From JBOZRQ01 sp050789255 (GTDB lineage Bacteria; Bacillota; Sulfobacillia; Symbiobacteriales; Symbiobacteriaceae), in contig JBOZRQ010000052.1 of NCBI GenBank assembly GCA_050789255.1, positions 1-64,000 on the forward strand: DNA of 64,000 nt, written 5' to 3'. The notes under the pieces are model-generated. The model saw only the letters and a list, made by a program, of their open reading frames with translations, was not told the DNA's origin and ran no database searches. The translations under genes were made by a program, and so were the position numbers. Below are positions 1-8,369 of the stretch, piece after piece (position 1 is the stretch's first letter; each line of letters begins with the position of its first letter).

Positions 1-96
1 GCTGGCTGCGGAGCCGATGGCGCGACGGCGCCCTTATGCGCCGGCTTGCATGCACATGCACCGTCTGCCGACAAACCGGGGTTTGTCAGCACGCTG

Positions 97-124
97 AAAG
101 CCAGGGCGGTAAGGCCCTGGCTTT
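97..124 (-). terminator. Terminator of prs
   Basis: Read on the minus strand, a 9-bp stem (AGCCAGGGC/GCCCTGGCT) lies directly after the prs stop codon and is followed by a short T-rich stretch. A second hairpin (GACAAACC/GGTTTGTC) follows at about 68-90. Confidence 0.7.
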
Positions 125-1049
125 ACTCAAACAGCACACTGATCGATTCGCCGTTGTGGATGCGCCGGATCGTCTCCGCCAGCAGGGGCGCCACCGAAAG
201 GACCACCAGACCCGGCCAGCGCTTGGACTCCGGCACGGGGACGGTGTCTGTCACCACGATTTCGGAACACCCGCACTGGGCAAGACGCTCAGAGGCGGGG
301 CCGGAGAGGACGGCGTGGGTGGCGGCGGCGTAGATCTCCCGGGCGCCCTCCCGGGAGACCATCTCGGCGGCCTGGCAGATCGAGGAGCCCCGGTCGATCT
401 CCTCGTCGAAGAGGATCACCGCCTTGCCCCGTACGTTGCCGACCACGCTGGTGGCGGTGACCTGGTCGCCGCCCTCCCGCCGCTTGTCGATGAAGCCCAC
501 AGGGAAGCCCAGCCGTGCGGCGAACCGCTGCGCCCGCTTGACGGCGCCCGGGTCCGGTGCGACGACTACCGCATCGCTGAGCCCCTTGGAGGCGAAGTAC
601 CGGGCCAGCACGGGCATGGCCGTCAAGTGGTCGGCCGGTTTGGTAAAGAAGCCCTGAATCTGGTCCGCCGTCAGGTCGACAGTGACCACCCGGTCGACGC
701 CCGCCGTCACCAGCAGGTCCGCCACCAGGCGGGCCGTGATCGGCACCCGGGGCTGGTCCTTCTTGTCCGACCGCACGTAGGGGTAGTAGGGAAGCACGGC
801 CGTCAGCCGGCGAGCCGAGGCCCGCCGCAGGGCGTCGCACATGATCAGCAGCTCCATGAGCGCCCCGTCGACGGGCGGGGCCGAGGTCTGCACCACGAAG
901 ACGTCCTTCTCCCGGACGTTGTCCTCAATCTGCACGAAGGTGTTGTCGTTGCTGAACTTGGAGATGCGAGCGCGCCCCGGCTCAATGCCCAGCTGTGAGC
1001 AGATTCCTGCGGCAAGCTCCTGGGTAATGCTGCCCCCGAAGACCTTCAT
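123..1049 (-). CDS. prs: Ribose-phosphate pyrophosphokinase
   Basis: Makes PRPP from ribose 5-phosphate and ATP for nucleotide, histidine and tryptophan synthesis; cytosolic. The 308-residue product starts MKVFGG and shows the conserved N-terminal SNDNTFVQI segment, the DKKDQPRVPITARLVADLL region, the ribose-phosphate loop (here VVAPDPGAVKRAQ) and an FDEEIDRGSS segment in place of the more usual DDMIDTAGT. The frame is open 12 codons further upstream, but the ATG at 1049 has a strong AGGGGG Shine-Dalgarno nine bases away and matches the usual family start. It is followed by its own terminator and preceded by the gap terminator, so it is probably a single-gene unit. The altered PRPP-loop residues suggest a divergent Prs paralogue; a Prs-like protein of unclear activity is possible. 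Confidence 0.9.
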   Translation of the reverse strand: MKVFGGSITQELAAGICSQLGIEPGRARISKFSNDNTFVQIEDNVREKDVFVVQTSAPPVDGALMELLIMCDALRRASARRLTAVLPYYPYVRSDKKDQPRVPITARLVADLLVTAGVDRVVTVDLTADQIQGFFTKPADHLTAMPVLARYFASKGLSDAVVVAPDPGAVKRAQRFAARLGFPVGFIDKRREGGDQVTATSVVGNVRGKAVILFDEEIDRGSSICQAAEMVSREGAREIYAAATHAVLSGPASERLAQCGCSEIVVTDTVPVPESKRWPGLVVLSVAPLLAETIRRIHNGESISVLFE

Positions 1050-1086
1050 GATTCTGCGCCCCCTGCGTGCGGATTTCGGAAACAAA

Positions 1087-1119
1087 CGCCGCCAGCCTAC
1101 CTAGGGTATGCTGGCGACG
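1087..1119 (-). terminator. Terminator of gap
   Basis: A stem CGCCAGC/GCTGGCG with extra CG/CG flanking pairs, followed on the minus strand by GTTTGTTT, lies between gap and prs. Confidence 0.6.
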
Positions 1120-1137
1120 TTGGTTCTCTATAAACGG

Positions 1138-2172
1138 TTAGTCGGCGGCCAGGTCGTTGGCGCCGCGCTCGGCTCGGGCCATGTGGGCGGCCAGGTCCAC
1201 CACCCGGCTAGAGTAGCCCCACTCGTTGTCGTACCAGGCGACCACCTTGACCATGTTGTTCGGCCCCACCATGGTGGAGAGGGCGTCTACGATACTGGAG
1301 CGGTCATCGCCGATGAAGTCGGCGGAGACCAGCGGCTCGTCGCTATAGCCGATGACGCCCTTCAGGCGCCCGGCTGCAGCCTCGCGCAGCACGGCGTTGA
1401 CCTTCTCAGCGGAATCGACGGGCTTTTCCGTGTGGATCACCAGGTCGACCACCGATACGTCCGGGGTGGGCACCCGTAGGGCGAAGCCGTTCAGGCGCCC
1501 CATGAGCTCCGGAAGCACCTGCGCGACCGCCTTGGCAGCCCCGGTGGTGGTGGGAATGATCGACTGCGCGCCGCCGCGGGCCCGGCGCAGATCCTTGTGG
1601 GGGTTGTCGAGGATGTTCTGGTCGTTGGTGTAGGAGTGGACGGTGGTCATGAGCCCGCTGAGGATGCCAAACTCCTCGTGCAGCACCTTGGCGATGGGCG
1701 CCAGGCAGTTGGTGGTGCAGGAGGCAGCGGCGACCACCTGATGATCGCGGGGATTGTAGTCCGATTCGTTGACCCCTACGACCACAGTGATGTCGGAGTC
1801 CTTGGTCGCGGTGGTGATGACCACCTTGCGGGCGCCGCTCTGCAGGTGCAGGGCGGCCTTGTCGCGCTCCTTGTGCTTGCCCGTGGCTTCGATGACCAGG
1901 TCGATGCCGAGCTCGCCCCAGGGGAGCTTGGACGCGTCACGCTCGCTGACCAGGGCCACCCGGTGGCCGTTAATGACCAGGGCTCGCTCCTCGGCGATGA
2001 TTTCGGCCTCAAACCGTCCGTGGACGGTGTCATACTTCAGAAGGTGAGCCAGCGTGGCGGCGTCATATGAGGCGTTAATAGCGGCCAGGTTGAGGTCGGG
2101 GTTACCCAGGATCCGACGGCATACCATGCGGCCAATGCGGCCGAAGCCATTAATCGCGACGTTCGCCTTCAC
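1138..2172 (-). CDS. gapB: Glyceraldehyde-3-phosphate dehydrogenase, GapB type
   Basis: Interconverts glyceraldehyde 3-phosphate and 1,3-bisphosphoglycerate. The 344-residue protein has the Rossmann motif NGFGRIGR near the N-terminus, the catalytic Cys152 in SCTTNC, His178 in TVHSYTND, and the C-terminal WYDNEWGYS. Where NAD-specific glycolytic GapA has Asp at the end of strand 2, this protein reads INASYDA (Asn33-Ala34-Ser35), the pattern of Bacillus subtilis GapB, which prefers NADP and works in gluconeogenesis. The start is a GTG. No pgk, tpi or eno is adjacent, unlike a glycolytic gap operon. It is divergent from a BTAD regulator across a 194-bp spacer. Cofactor preference is inferred from these residues only. 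Confidence 0.93.
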   Translation of the reverse strand: MKANVAINGFGRIGRMVCRRILGNPDLNLAAINASYDAATLAHLLKYDTVHGRFEAEIIAEERALVINGHRVALVSERDASKLPWGELGIDLVIEATGKHKERDKAALHLQSGARKVVITTATKDSDITVVVGVNESDYNPRDHQVVAAASCTTNCLAPIAKVLHEEFGILSGLMTTVHSYTNDQNILDNPHKDLRRARGGAQSIIPTTTGAAKAVAQVLPELMGRLNGFALRVPTPDVSVVDLVIHTEKPVDSAEKVNAVLREAAAGRLKGVIGYSDEPLVSADFIGDDRSSIVDALSTMVGPNNMVKVVAWYDNEWGYSSRVVDLAAHMARAERGANDLAAD

Positions 2173-2231
2173 GTTTGGCAGACCCCCAGGCTATAGTTCA
2201 GGCTCTTCTGTAACCACGATAACACGGTCTT

Positions 2232-2250
2232 ATCGATAGTGCTAATCGAT
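2232..2250. promoter_or_regulatory. Candidate operator in the gap/BTAD divergent promoter region
   Basis: Two ATCGAT half-sites separated by seven bases form a dyad in a locally AT-rich stretch between the divergent gap and BTAD genes. Position and symmetry suggest a regulator site; which protein binds is unknown. Confidence 0.35.
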
Positions 2251-2366
2251 TGTACCGATGATTTTCATAGAAGAATGCTATTTCGCCAAAGCTTGCCAGC
2301 GGGGGAGGAATTCCGGAGCGCACCGGACAATTCCCAACATTGATGACGCCTCCGGAGGTGAAGCTG

Positions 2367-3137
2367 ATGGCTGAACTGGAGATCTGTCTGTTGGGGAGTT
2401 TTGAGGTGGCCCACGACTTCGTGCCCGTGCCACCCGGGGGATGGCGCAACCCCTTCGCGGCCCGCCTGCTGAAACTGCTGCTGCTGCGGCGCACGGAGCC
2501 CATTCACGCCGAGGAAGCGGTCCGGCTGGTGGGGCACGGGATGGTGCGGGCCGACCTGGGCACGGCACTGGAGCAGGTTCGCCGCGTGCTGCAGCCCGCG
2601 GCGACCATCGAACACGATGACTCGGGGATGCTTGGCTTCCGGGCCGGGGCCCATTGCTGGATCGATGTCGACGCCTTTGAGCAGCACTATAGCGCCGGTG
2701 TGAAGGCCTCCAATCGGGGCGACATGCTCCCGGCCATCCTTGCGCTTCAGGAGGCGGATGCGCTTTACCAGGGCGCCCTCCTCGAGGAGCTGCAGGATCC
2801 TTGGGTGCTAGCCCCCCGCCGCCGGCTCCAGCAAATGTACACCGACACCCTGGACCGGCTGGCCGAGGGGCATGCTGTGCTCGCCCGCTACCAGGATGCC
2901 GTGGGCTTCTGCCACAAGGCGCTCTCCCACGACCCCGCCCGTGAGTCCACGTACCAGCGGCTGATGGTGTACTACTACTACCTGAGCGATGCAGCTGGCG
3001 TGCGCGACGCCTACCTGGCCTGCCGTGACGCGCTCGGGCGGGTGAGCGCGCAGACGGAGGAGCTGTGGGGCCAGTTGAGCGTCGGGCAGTTCCCTCGTAA
3101 CGCTGCGGCCGACGTTGCGGCGTCGGCCGACCCCTGA
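2367..3137 (+). CDS. BTAD-domain (SARP-like) regulator without visible ATPase
   Basis: A 256-residue cytosolic protein with the shape of a SARP/AfsR-type regulator: an N-terminal winged-helix-like part beginning LEICLLGSFEV, then a bacterial transcriptional activator (BTAD) helical-repeat domain with the typical VDAFEQHY, ALYQGALLEEL and LMVYYYYLSDAAGVRDAY segments. There is no AAA+ or NB-ARC domain. The frame opens at 2340, but the ATG at 2367 has GGAGGTG six bases upstream and is preferred. It is divergent from gapB and upstream of the 2-oxoacid dehydrogenase operon, so it may regulate either; without an AAA+ domain it cannot by itself be the sigma-54 activator of that operon. Confidence 0.75.
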   Translation: MAELEICLLGSFEVAHDFVPVPPGGWRNPFAARLLKLLLLRRTEPIHAEEAVRLVGHGMVRADLGTALEQVRRVLQPAATIEHDDSGMLGFRAGAHCWIDVDAFEQHYSAGVKASNRGDMLPAILALQEADALYQGALLEELQDPWVLAPRRRLQQMYTDTLDRLAEGHAVLARYQDAVGFCHKALSHDPARESTYQRLMVYYYYLSDAAGVRDAYLACRDALGRVSAQTEELWGQLSVGQFPRNAAADVAASADP

Positions 3138-3159
3138 CGGCGGCTCGCAACCTTCTGCG

Positions 3160-3173
3160 TGCAAGTTCTTGCA
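3160..3173. promoter_or_regulatory. Candidate upstream activator site
   Basis: TGCAA and TTGCA arms around a 4-base centre lie about 55 bp upstream of the sigma-54 -24 element, with further TGC/GCA repeats nearby. This is where an enhancer-binding protein or accessory regulator could bind. It is closer to the promoter than most enhancer sites. Confidence 0.35.
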
Positions 3174-3225
3174 GGCAGCTGCAAATCTTTGCCGGGCCGG
3201 TGCACGCAACTGAAGGCATAGACTA

Positions 3226-3241
3226 TTGGCACGGTTATTGC
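3226..3241 (+). promoter_or_regulatory. Sigma-54 (-24/-12) promoter of the 2-oxoacid dehydrogenase operon
   Basis: TTGGCAC and TTGC elements with GG and GC dinucleotides separated by exactly ten bases match the sigma-54 consensus (TGGCAC-N5-TTGC). It lies 100 bp upstream of the lpd start. The B. subtilis bkd operon, which has equivalent genes, is also sigma-54 dependent and needs the activator BkdR. No such activator gene is in this window. Confidence 0.8.
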
Positions 3242-3340
3242 TTAGACACTTGGTACTATCACTGCGCTCGTGCTAGCCCACACCCAACTCGCATACACTT
3301 TACTCTGTCGTTTCAACCGAAGGGAGTCGCTGGCCAGATC

Positions 3341-4753
3341 ATGTCCAACTTTGACGTCGTAGTGCTTGGAGGCGGAACCGGCGGTTACGTGGCCGCCATC
3401 CGCGGTGCGCAGCTCGGTCTGAAGGTCGCCCTGGTTGAGAAGGAGAAGGTGGGGGGCACCTGCCTCCACCGTGGATGCATCCCCAGCAAGGCATACCTGC
3501 GGAGCGCTGAGGTGCTAAACCACTTCAAGCACAGCAAGGAGTTCGGCATCAAGGCCGGCGAGTTCGAGCTCGACTTCCCCGCCGTCTTCACCCGTAAGGA
3601 GAAGATCGTCGGCAACCTGCACAAGGGCGTGCAGGGGCTGCTCAAGAAGAACGGCGTCACCGTCTTCCAGGGCGCCGGCGCCCTGGTGCCGCCCAGCATC
3701 TTCTCGCCGAACGGCCTGGTTTCGGTCATGGTCGGCGAGCAGCAGGAGCTGCTGGAGTTCAGCAAGATCATCCTCGCCACCGGCTCACGCCCCAAGACCA
3801 TGGGCATGAAGATCGACGGCCACTACGTGATGACCTCCGACGAGGCCCTGGCGCGTGAGACCCTGCCCAAGTCGGTAATCATCATCGGCGGCGGGGTCAT
3901 TGGCATGGAGTGGGCATCGATCTACAACGACTTCGGGGTCGAGGTCACGGTGCTGGAGTTCCTGCCCCGCATCCTGCCCACCGAGGACGAAGAGGTCGCC
4001 GCCGAGCTTGACAAGCATATGCGGCGCCGCAAGGTAAACATCGTCACCGGAGCGGCTGTGCAGCCGGACTCCGTCCTGGTTGAGAACGGCGAGGTCAGCC
4101 TGAACGCCAAGATCGGCGACGAGGTCCGCCGGTTCACCGCCGAGGCTGTTCTGGTCTCCGTGGGCCGGGAGCCCGTCACGAAGAACCTGGGCCTGGAGAA
4201 CCGGGAGAAGGTCACCTTCGCCCGGGGCGGCTGGATCGAGGTGGACGGCTTCGGCCGGACCGGCGATCCCAACCTGTACGCCATCGGCGATGTGGTCGGC
4301 GGCGGCCTGGCCCACGTGGCAGCCCATCAGGGCGTGATCGCGATGGAGCATATCAAGGGGCTGGAGCCCCACGCCTTCGAGATGCATAAGGTCTCCCGCT
4401 GCGTCTACACCCGTCCCGAGGTCGCCTCGGTGGGCTACACCGAAGCGCAGGCAAGGGAACTGGGCCACGAGGTCAAGGTGGGCAAGTTCCCGTTCCGCGG
4501 TATCGGCAAAGCCCTCGTTCATGGGGAGATCGACGGCTTTGTGAAGATGATCGCCGACGCTGCCACCGGCGACCTGCTGGGCGTCCACATGATCGGCCCC
4601 GATGTGACCAACTTCATCTCCGAGGCCGGCCTGGCGATGGTGCTCAACGCCTCCGCCTGGGAGATCGGACAGACCATCCACCCGCATCCGACGCTCTCCG
4701 AGATCCTGGGCGAGGCGGCCCTGGCAGTCGACGGACGGGCTATCCATATGTGA
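3341..4753 (+). CDS. lpdA: Dihydrolipoyl dehydrogenase (E3)
   Basis: Reoxidises the dihydrolipoyl groups of the E2 subunit with NAD as acceptor. The 470-residue protein has the FAD-binding VVLGGGTGGY motif, the redox-active disulfide GGTCLHRGCIPSK, a second nucleotide-binding IIIGGGVIGMEWA motif, the AIGDVVGG FAD site and the C-terminal HPHPTLSE motif with the His-Glu pair. The frame extends 47 codons upstream into promoter DNA; the ATG at 3341 is the family start and has AGGGAG upstream. It is the first gene of the operon behind the sigma-54 promoter and its stop is 45 bases before the E1 alpha GTG. Confidence 0.95.
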   Translation: MSNFDVVVLGGGTGGYVAAIRGAQLGLKVALVEKEKVGGTCLHRGCIPSKAYLRSAEVLNHFKHSKEFGIKAGEFELDFPAVFTRKEKIVGNLHKGVQGLLKKNGVTVFQGAGALVPPSIFSPNGLVSVMVGEQQELLEFSKIILATGSRPKTMGMKIDGHYVMTSDEALARETLPKSVIIIGGGVIGMEWASIYNDFGVEVTVLEFLPRILPTEDEEVAAELDKHMRRRKVNIVTGAAVQPDSVLVENGEVSLNAKIGDEVRRFTAEAVLVSVGREPVTKNLGLENREKVTFARGGWIEVDGFGRTGDPNLYAIGDVVGGGLAHVAAHQGVIAMEHIKGLEPHAFEMHKVSRCVYTRPEVASVGYTEAQARELGHEVKVGKFPFRGIGKALVHGEIDGFVKMIADAATGDLLGVHMIGPDVTNFISEAGLAMVLNASAWEIGQTIHPHPTLSEILGEAALAVDGRAIHM

Positions 4754-4797
4754 GATATTCGTTAAGGGGGACTTTATTAGTGGGAGGGGTTGTTTCG

Positions 4798-5802
4798 GTG
4801 GCTTCCAAGACGAAGCTTCGCCATGAGGCTTTGGGGCTCACCCGCGACCAGCTGCTGGAGATGTTCTACTACATGCTGCTGACTCGCCGGATCGATGAGC
4901 GCCTGTGGCTGCTGCAGCGCGGCGGCAAGATTCCGTTCGTGATCTCGCCCCAGGGCGCCGAGGCTGCCCAGGTGGGCGCCGCCTATGCCTTCCGGAGGGG
5001 GCATGACTGGTTCTGCCCGTACTATCGCGACCTGGGCATCAACCTGGTGGCCGGCGTCTCCCCCCGGGAGGTCATGCTGGGCGCCTTTGCCCGCGGCGCC
5101 GACCCGGCCTCCGGCGGCAAGCAGATGCCCAGCCACTGGGGCAACCGGCCGATGAACGTGGTATCGGGCTCCAGCCCGGTCACGACCCAGCTCCTGCACG
5201 CCGTCGGCATCGCCCAGGCCTCCCGCATGCGGGGCGATGACGTGGTGGTCTACACCTGCTGCGGCGAGGGTTCCTCCAACCAGGGCGACTGGCACGAGGC
5301 GCTCAACTGGGCGGGCGTCCACAAGCTGCCCGTGATCTTCCTGGTGCAGAACAACGAGTACGCCATCTCCGTGCCGCTCGACAAGCAGGTGGCCGGCGGT
5401 TCGGTCGCCGCCCGCGGCCAGGGCTACGGCATGCCGGGCATCCGTGTGGATGGCACCGACCTCTTCGCCGTCTATGAGGCCTTCAAGACGGCCCATGAGC
5501 GCGCCCTGAAGGGCGAGGGCCCGTCCCTGGTCGAGGCGATGTGCGTGCGCATCACCTCGCACTCCTCCGACGATGACCAGCGCCGCTACCGCGCCCCCGA
5601 GGAGATCGAGGCGCTGAAGGCCCGCGACCCGCTGAACAAGATCCGCGCTTACCTCCTGGACAACAAGGTGCTGACCCAGTCGGAGATGGACGCGCTGGAA
5701 AGTCGCGTCGCCGCCGAGGTCAACGATGCGACCGACTGGGCGGAGGCTCAGCCCTACGCCGCGCCGGAGACCGCACTCACGCACGTGTACGGGGAGGGCT
5801 AA
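4798..5802 (+). CDS. bkdAA: 2-oxoacid dehydrogenase E1 component, alpha subunit
   Basis: ThDP-dependent decarboxylase subunit of a branched-chain 2-oxoacid (or pyruvate) dehydrogenase. The 334-residue protein has the E1 alpha core: YYMLLTRRIDERLWLLQ, FCPYYRDLG, the ThDP motif GEGSSNQGDWHEALNWAGV ending in QNNEYAISV, and ITSHSSDDDQRRYR, which resembles the phosphorylation-loop region of branched-chain E1 alpha. An in-frame GTG at 4750 overlaps the lpd stop, but the GTG at 4798 has a strong GGGAGGGG nine bases upstream and is preferred. Context with a sigma-54 promoter and lpd-first order favours a Bkd-type enzyme; substrate is inferred. Confidence 0.9.
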   Translation: MASKTKLRHEALGLTRDQLLEMFYYMLLTRRIDERLWLLQRGGKIPFVISPQGAEAAQVGAAYAFRRGHDWFCPYYRDLGINLVAGVSPREVMLGAFARGADPASGGKQMPSHWGNRPMNVVSGSSPVTTQLLHAVGIAQASRMRGDDVVVYTCCGEGSSNQGDWHEALNWAGVHKLPVIFLVQNNEYAISVPLDKQVAGGSVAARGQGYGMPGIRVDGTDLFAVYEAFKTAHERALKGEGPSLVEAMCVRITSHSSDDDQRRYRAPEEIEALKARDPLNKIRAYLLDNKVLTQSEMDALESRVAAEVNDATDWAEAQPYAAPETALTHVYGEG

Positions 5803-5811
5803 GAGAGCGCT

Positions 5812-6795
5812 ATGGCTATTCTTAACTTTGTCGAAGCTGTCCGTGAGACCCTGCGCGCCGAGATGCGCCGGGATCAGGACGTCTGGGTTGTCGGCGAGGA
5901 CGTGGGTCCCAAGGGCGGCGTCTTCGGCGCCACGCTCGGCCTGCATGCCGAGTTCGGCGATCAGCGTGTACAGGACTCCCCGCTGACCGAGTCAGCCATC
6001 GTGGGCGTTGGCATCGGCGCCGCCCTGTACGGCACCAAGCCCGTCTGCGAGATCCAGTTCGCGGACTTCATCTTCCCGGCCTTCAACCAGATCATCTCGG
6101 AAGCGGCCAAGATGCGCTTCCGTTCCAACAGCGCCTGGACGGTGCCGATGGTCATTCGCGCCCCCTTCGGCGGCGGCGTCCACGGCGGCCTCTACCACAG
6201 CCAGTCGGTGGAGCAGTACTTCACCAACACCGCCGGCCTGAAGGTGGTCGTCCCCAGCACCCCCTACGATGTGAAGGGCCTGCTGGCGGCCGCGATTCGC
6301 GACCCGGACCCCGTGCTGTTCTTCGAGCACAAGGGGCTTTACCGGGCGATCAAGGGCGAGGTGCCCGATCAGGACTACATCATCCCGATCGGCAAGGCCG
6401 ACGTAAAGCGGGATGGCTCCGACATCACCGTGATCACCTACGGCAAGGCGCTGCACTTCTGCCTGGAGGCCGCCGCCGAGTTGGAGAAGGAGGGCTACAA
6501 CGCCCTCGTTCTCGACCTGCGCACGCTGCTCCCGTTGGACCGGGAGGCGATTGTGCAGGCCGCCCGCAAGACGGGCAAGGTCCTAATCGTCCACGAGGCC
6601 GGCAAGACCCACGGCCTTGGCGCTGAGGTCTCGGCGATCATCGCCGAGGAGTGCCTGTTTGACCTGGATGCCCCGGTACAGCGCCTCTGCGGCCCCGACG
6701 TGCCCGCCATGCCCTACGCCGGACCCATGGAGAAGTTCTTCATGCTCAGCCCGGAGAAGTGCCTGGAGGCCATGCGGAAGCTCGCTCAGTTCTAG
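5812..6795 (+). CDS. bkdAB: 2-oxoacid dehydrogenase E1 component, beta subunit
   Basis: Partner of E1 alpha; together they decarboxylate the 2-oxoacid and pass the acyl group to lipoyl-E2. The 327-residue protein has the transketolase pyrimidine-binding part (GEDVGPKGGVFGATLGL, DSPLTESAIVGVGIGAA) and a C-terminal transketolase domain (VLDLRTLLPLDREAIV, VHEAGKTHGLGAEV). It starts nine bases after the E1 alpha stop with only a weak GAGAG ribosome site, so translation is probably coupled. The 230-bp gap to E2 contains a long hairpin, unusual inside such an operon. Confidence 0.93.
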   Translation: MAILNFVEAVRETLRAEMRRDQDVWVVGEDVGPKGGVFGATLGLHAEFGDQRVQDSPLTESAIVGVGIGAALYGTKPVCEIQFADFIFPAFNQIISEAAKMRFRSNSAWTVPMVIRAPFGGGVHGGLYHSQSVEQYFTNTAGLKVVVPSTPYDVKGLLAAAIRDPDPVLFFEHKGLYRAIKGEVPDQDYIIPIGKADVKRDGSDITVITYGKALHFCLEAAAELEKEGYNALVLDLRTLLPLDREAIVQAARKTGKVLIVHEAGKTHGLGAEVSAIIAEECLFDLDAPVQRLCGPDVPAMPYAGPMEKFFMLSPEKCLEAMRKLAQF

Positions 6796-6808
6796 ACGCT
6801 GACGAAAC

Positions 6809-7011
6809 ATGGGGTTGGGTTCGGGGTGGATCCGAAGGTCATCCGGCACGGAGATTAGGGGCGCTTAGCCCCCGTGACTCAGCCGTGGCCGGCGGTGCGT
6901 AACCCGAGTCCCTACCCGAACGCGGTTCCGGTCACGGCGGACCCCACTCGGCTTAGCGCCCCTTGGCGCAGTGCCGGCGGACCGAGGGTCCACCCCGACC
7001 GTACCCCAATG
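6809..7011. repeat. About 200-bp imperfect inverted repeat (long hairpin) between E1 beta and E2
   Basis: The two halves are nearly complementary along their length. The outer arms pair CGGGGTGGATCC with GGTCCACCCCG, then CCGGCAC with GTGCCGG, then AGGGGCGCTTAGCC with GGCTTAGCGCCCCT, then CCGTGAC with GTCACGG. The ends are CATGGGGT and ACCCCAATG. The E2 ribosome site (GGGAGG) begins directly after the 3' arm. It could be a fold-back MITE or an mRNA processing/stability element; no clear target duplication is seen. Confidence 0.75.
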
Positions 7012-7025
7012 TGGGAGGTTTAAAG

Positions 7026-8324
7026 TTGGACATCAAGATGCCTCAGCTGGGCGAGTCGGTCACCGAGGGCACCATTGGCAAGTGGCTGGTGAAGCCGGGC
7101 GACACGGTGACCAAGTACCAGCCGATCGCCGAAGTGATTACGGATAAGGTGAATGCCGAACTTCCCGCCCCGGAGGACGGGGAGATCGTTTCGATCGAGA
7201 TCGCCGAGGGCGCCACGGTCAAGGTGGGCACGCTGATCGCTTCCATGCGGGCGGCGGGTGGGGCGGCCCCGGCCCCGGCGCCGGCCGCTGCCCGTGTGGC
7301 CAGCGTGGTTGCCGCTCCGGCCGCCACGGTGAGCGCACCGAAGGCTGAGAATGGCGGCGCCCGCTACAGCCCCGCCGTCATGCGGCTGGCCCAGGAGCAC
7401 AACATCGACCTGAGCCGGGTGACCGGCACCGGCCTGGGCGGGCGCATCACCCGCAAGGATTTGGAGGCGTACATCGCCGCAGGCCCCGCCGCTTCGGACT
7501 GCGTTGCCGGTATGGTCGCCGCACAGACCGCCGCCCCGGTCATGGCCGCCCCGACCATGGTCGTTGCGGCGCCCGCCGAGGTCGTCCCCGCTGCGCCGGC
7601 GCCCGCCCCGCAGCCCCTGGCGCAGGACCAGGTGATTCCGGTGGACGCCGTGCGCCGCCGCATCGCCGAGAAGATGCGCCAGTCCAAGCACGAGGCGCCC
7701 CATGCCTGGACCATGATGCAGGTCGACGTCACCGGCCTGGTGAAGATCCGGGATCAGCAGGGTGATGAGTTCAAGCGCCGCGAGGGCGTCAGCCTCTCCT
7801 ACGTGCCCTTCTTCATCAAGGCGGTGGTCGAGTCCCTCAGGGAGTACCCGATCATCAACAGCCAGTGGGCCGGCGACTCGATCATCATCAAGAAGGACAT
7901 CAACATCTCGATCGCTGTGGCCACGGACACTGGCCTGGCCGTGCCGGTCATCAAGCACGCCGACCGGCTCTCGATCACGGGGCTGAACCACGCTGTGGCC
8001 GACCTGGCCGCCAAGGCACGGGCCGGCAAGCTGACGCTAGACGACATCAGCGGCGGCACCTTTACGGTGAACAACACTGGCTACTTCGGCTCAGTCATGA
8101 GCCAGCCCATCATCAACCACCCGCAGGCTGCGATCCTGAGCTTTGAGGCGATCACCAAGATGCCGGTGGTGCTGGAGAACGACGCCATCGCCATCCGCTC
8201 GATGATGAACATCTGCATGAGCCTTGATCACCGGGTGCTCGACGGTCTGGTCTGCGGGCGCTTCCTGCAGGCGGTGAAGGCCCGCCTGGAGTCCTACACC
8301 CCCGGCACCGTCTCTCTGGTATAA
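7026..8324 (+). CDS. bkdB: Dihydrolipoamide acyltransferase (E2)
   Basis: Core acyltransferase of the 2-oxoacid dehydrogenase complex. The 432-residue protein has a lipoyl domain with lipoylated Lys41 in ITDKVNAE, an Ala/Pro linker, a peripheral subunit-binding domain (about residues 95-135, SPAVMRLAQEHNIDLSRVTG), a second Ala/Pro linker and a catalytic domain with the active-site SLDHRVLDG near the C-terminus. The frame runs back into the hairpin DNA at 6963, but the TTG at 7026 has GGGAGG eight bases upstream and gives the canonical MDIKMPQLGESVTEG start. Last gene of the operon, followed by a strong terminator. Lipoylation would need LipA, encoded nearby. Confidence 0.94.
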   Translation: MDIKMPQLGESVTEGTIGKWLVKPGDTVTKYQPIAEVITDKVNAELPAPEDGEIVSIEIAEGATVKVGTLIASMRAAGGAAPAPAPAAARVASVVAAPAATVSAPKAENGGARYSPAVMRLAQEHNIDLSRVTGTGLGGRITRKDLEAYIAAGPAASDCVAGMVAAQTAAPVMAAPTMVVAAPAEVVPAAPAPAPQPLAQDQVIPVDAVRRRIAEKMRQSKHEAPHAWTMMQVDVTGLVKIRDQQGDEFKRREGVSLSYVPFFIKAVVESLREYPIINSQWAGDSIIIKKDINISIAVATDTGLAVPVIKHADRLSITGLNHAVADLAAKARAGKLTLDDISGGTFTVNNTGYFGSVMSQPIINHPQAAILSFEAITKMPVVLENDAIAIRSMMNICMSLDHRVLDGLVCGRFLQAVKARLESYTPGTVSLV

Positions 8325-8329
8325 TGATG

Positions 8330-8369
8330 CCAAGGCCCGGGCGCTGTGCCCGGGCCTTGGGCTTTTTTG
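8330..8369 (+). terminator. Terminator of the lpd-bkd operon
   Basis: A 13-bp perfect GC-rich stem (CCAAGGCCCGGGC/GCCCGGGCCTTGG) is followed by GCTTTTTT six bases after the E2 stop: a strong intrinsic terminator. Confidence 0.95.
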
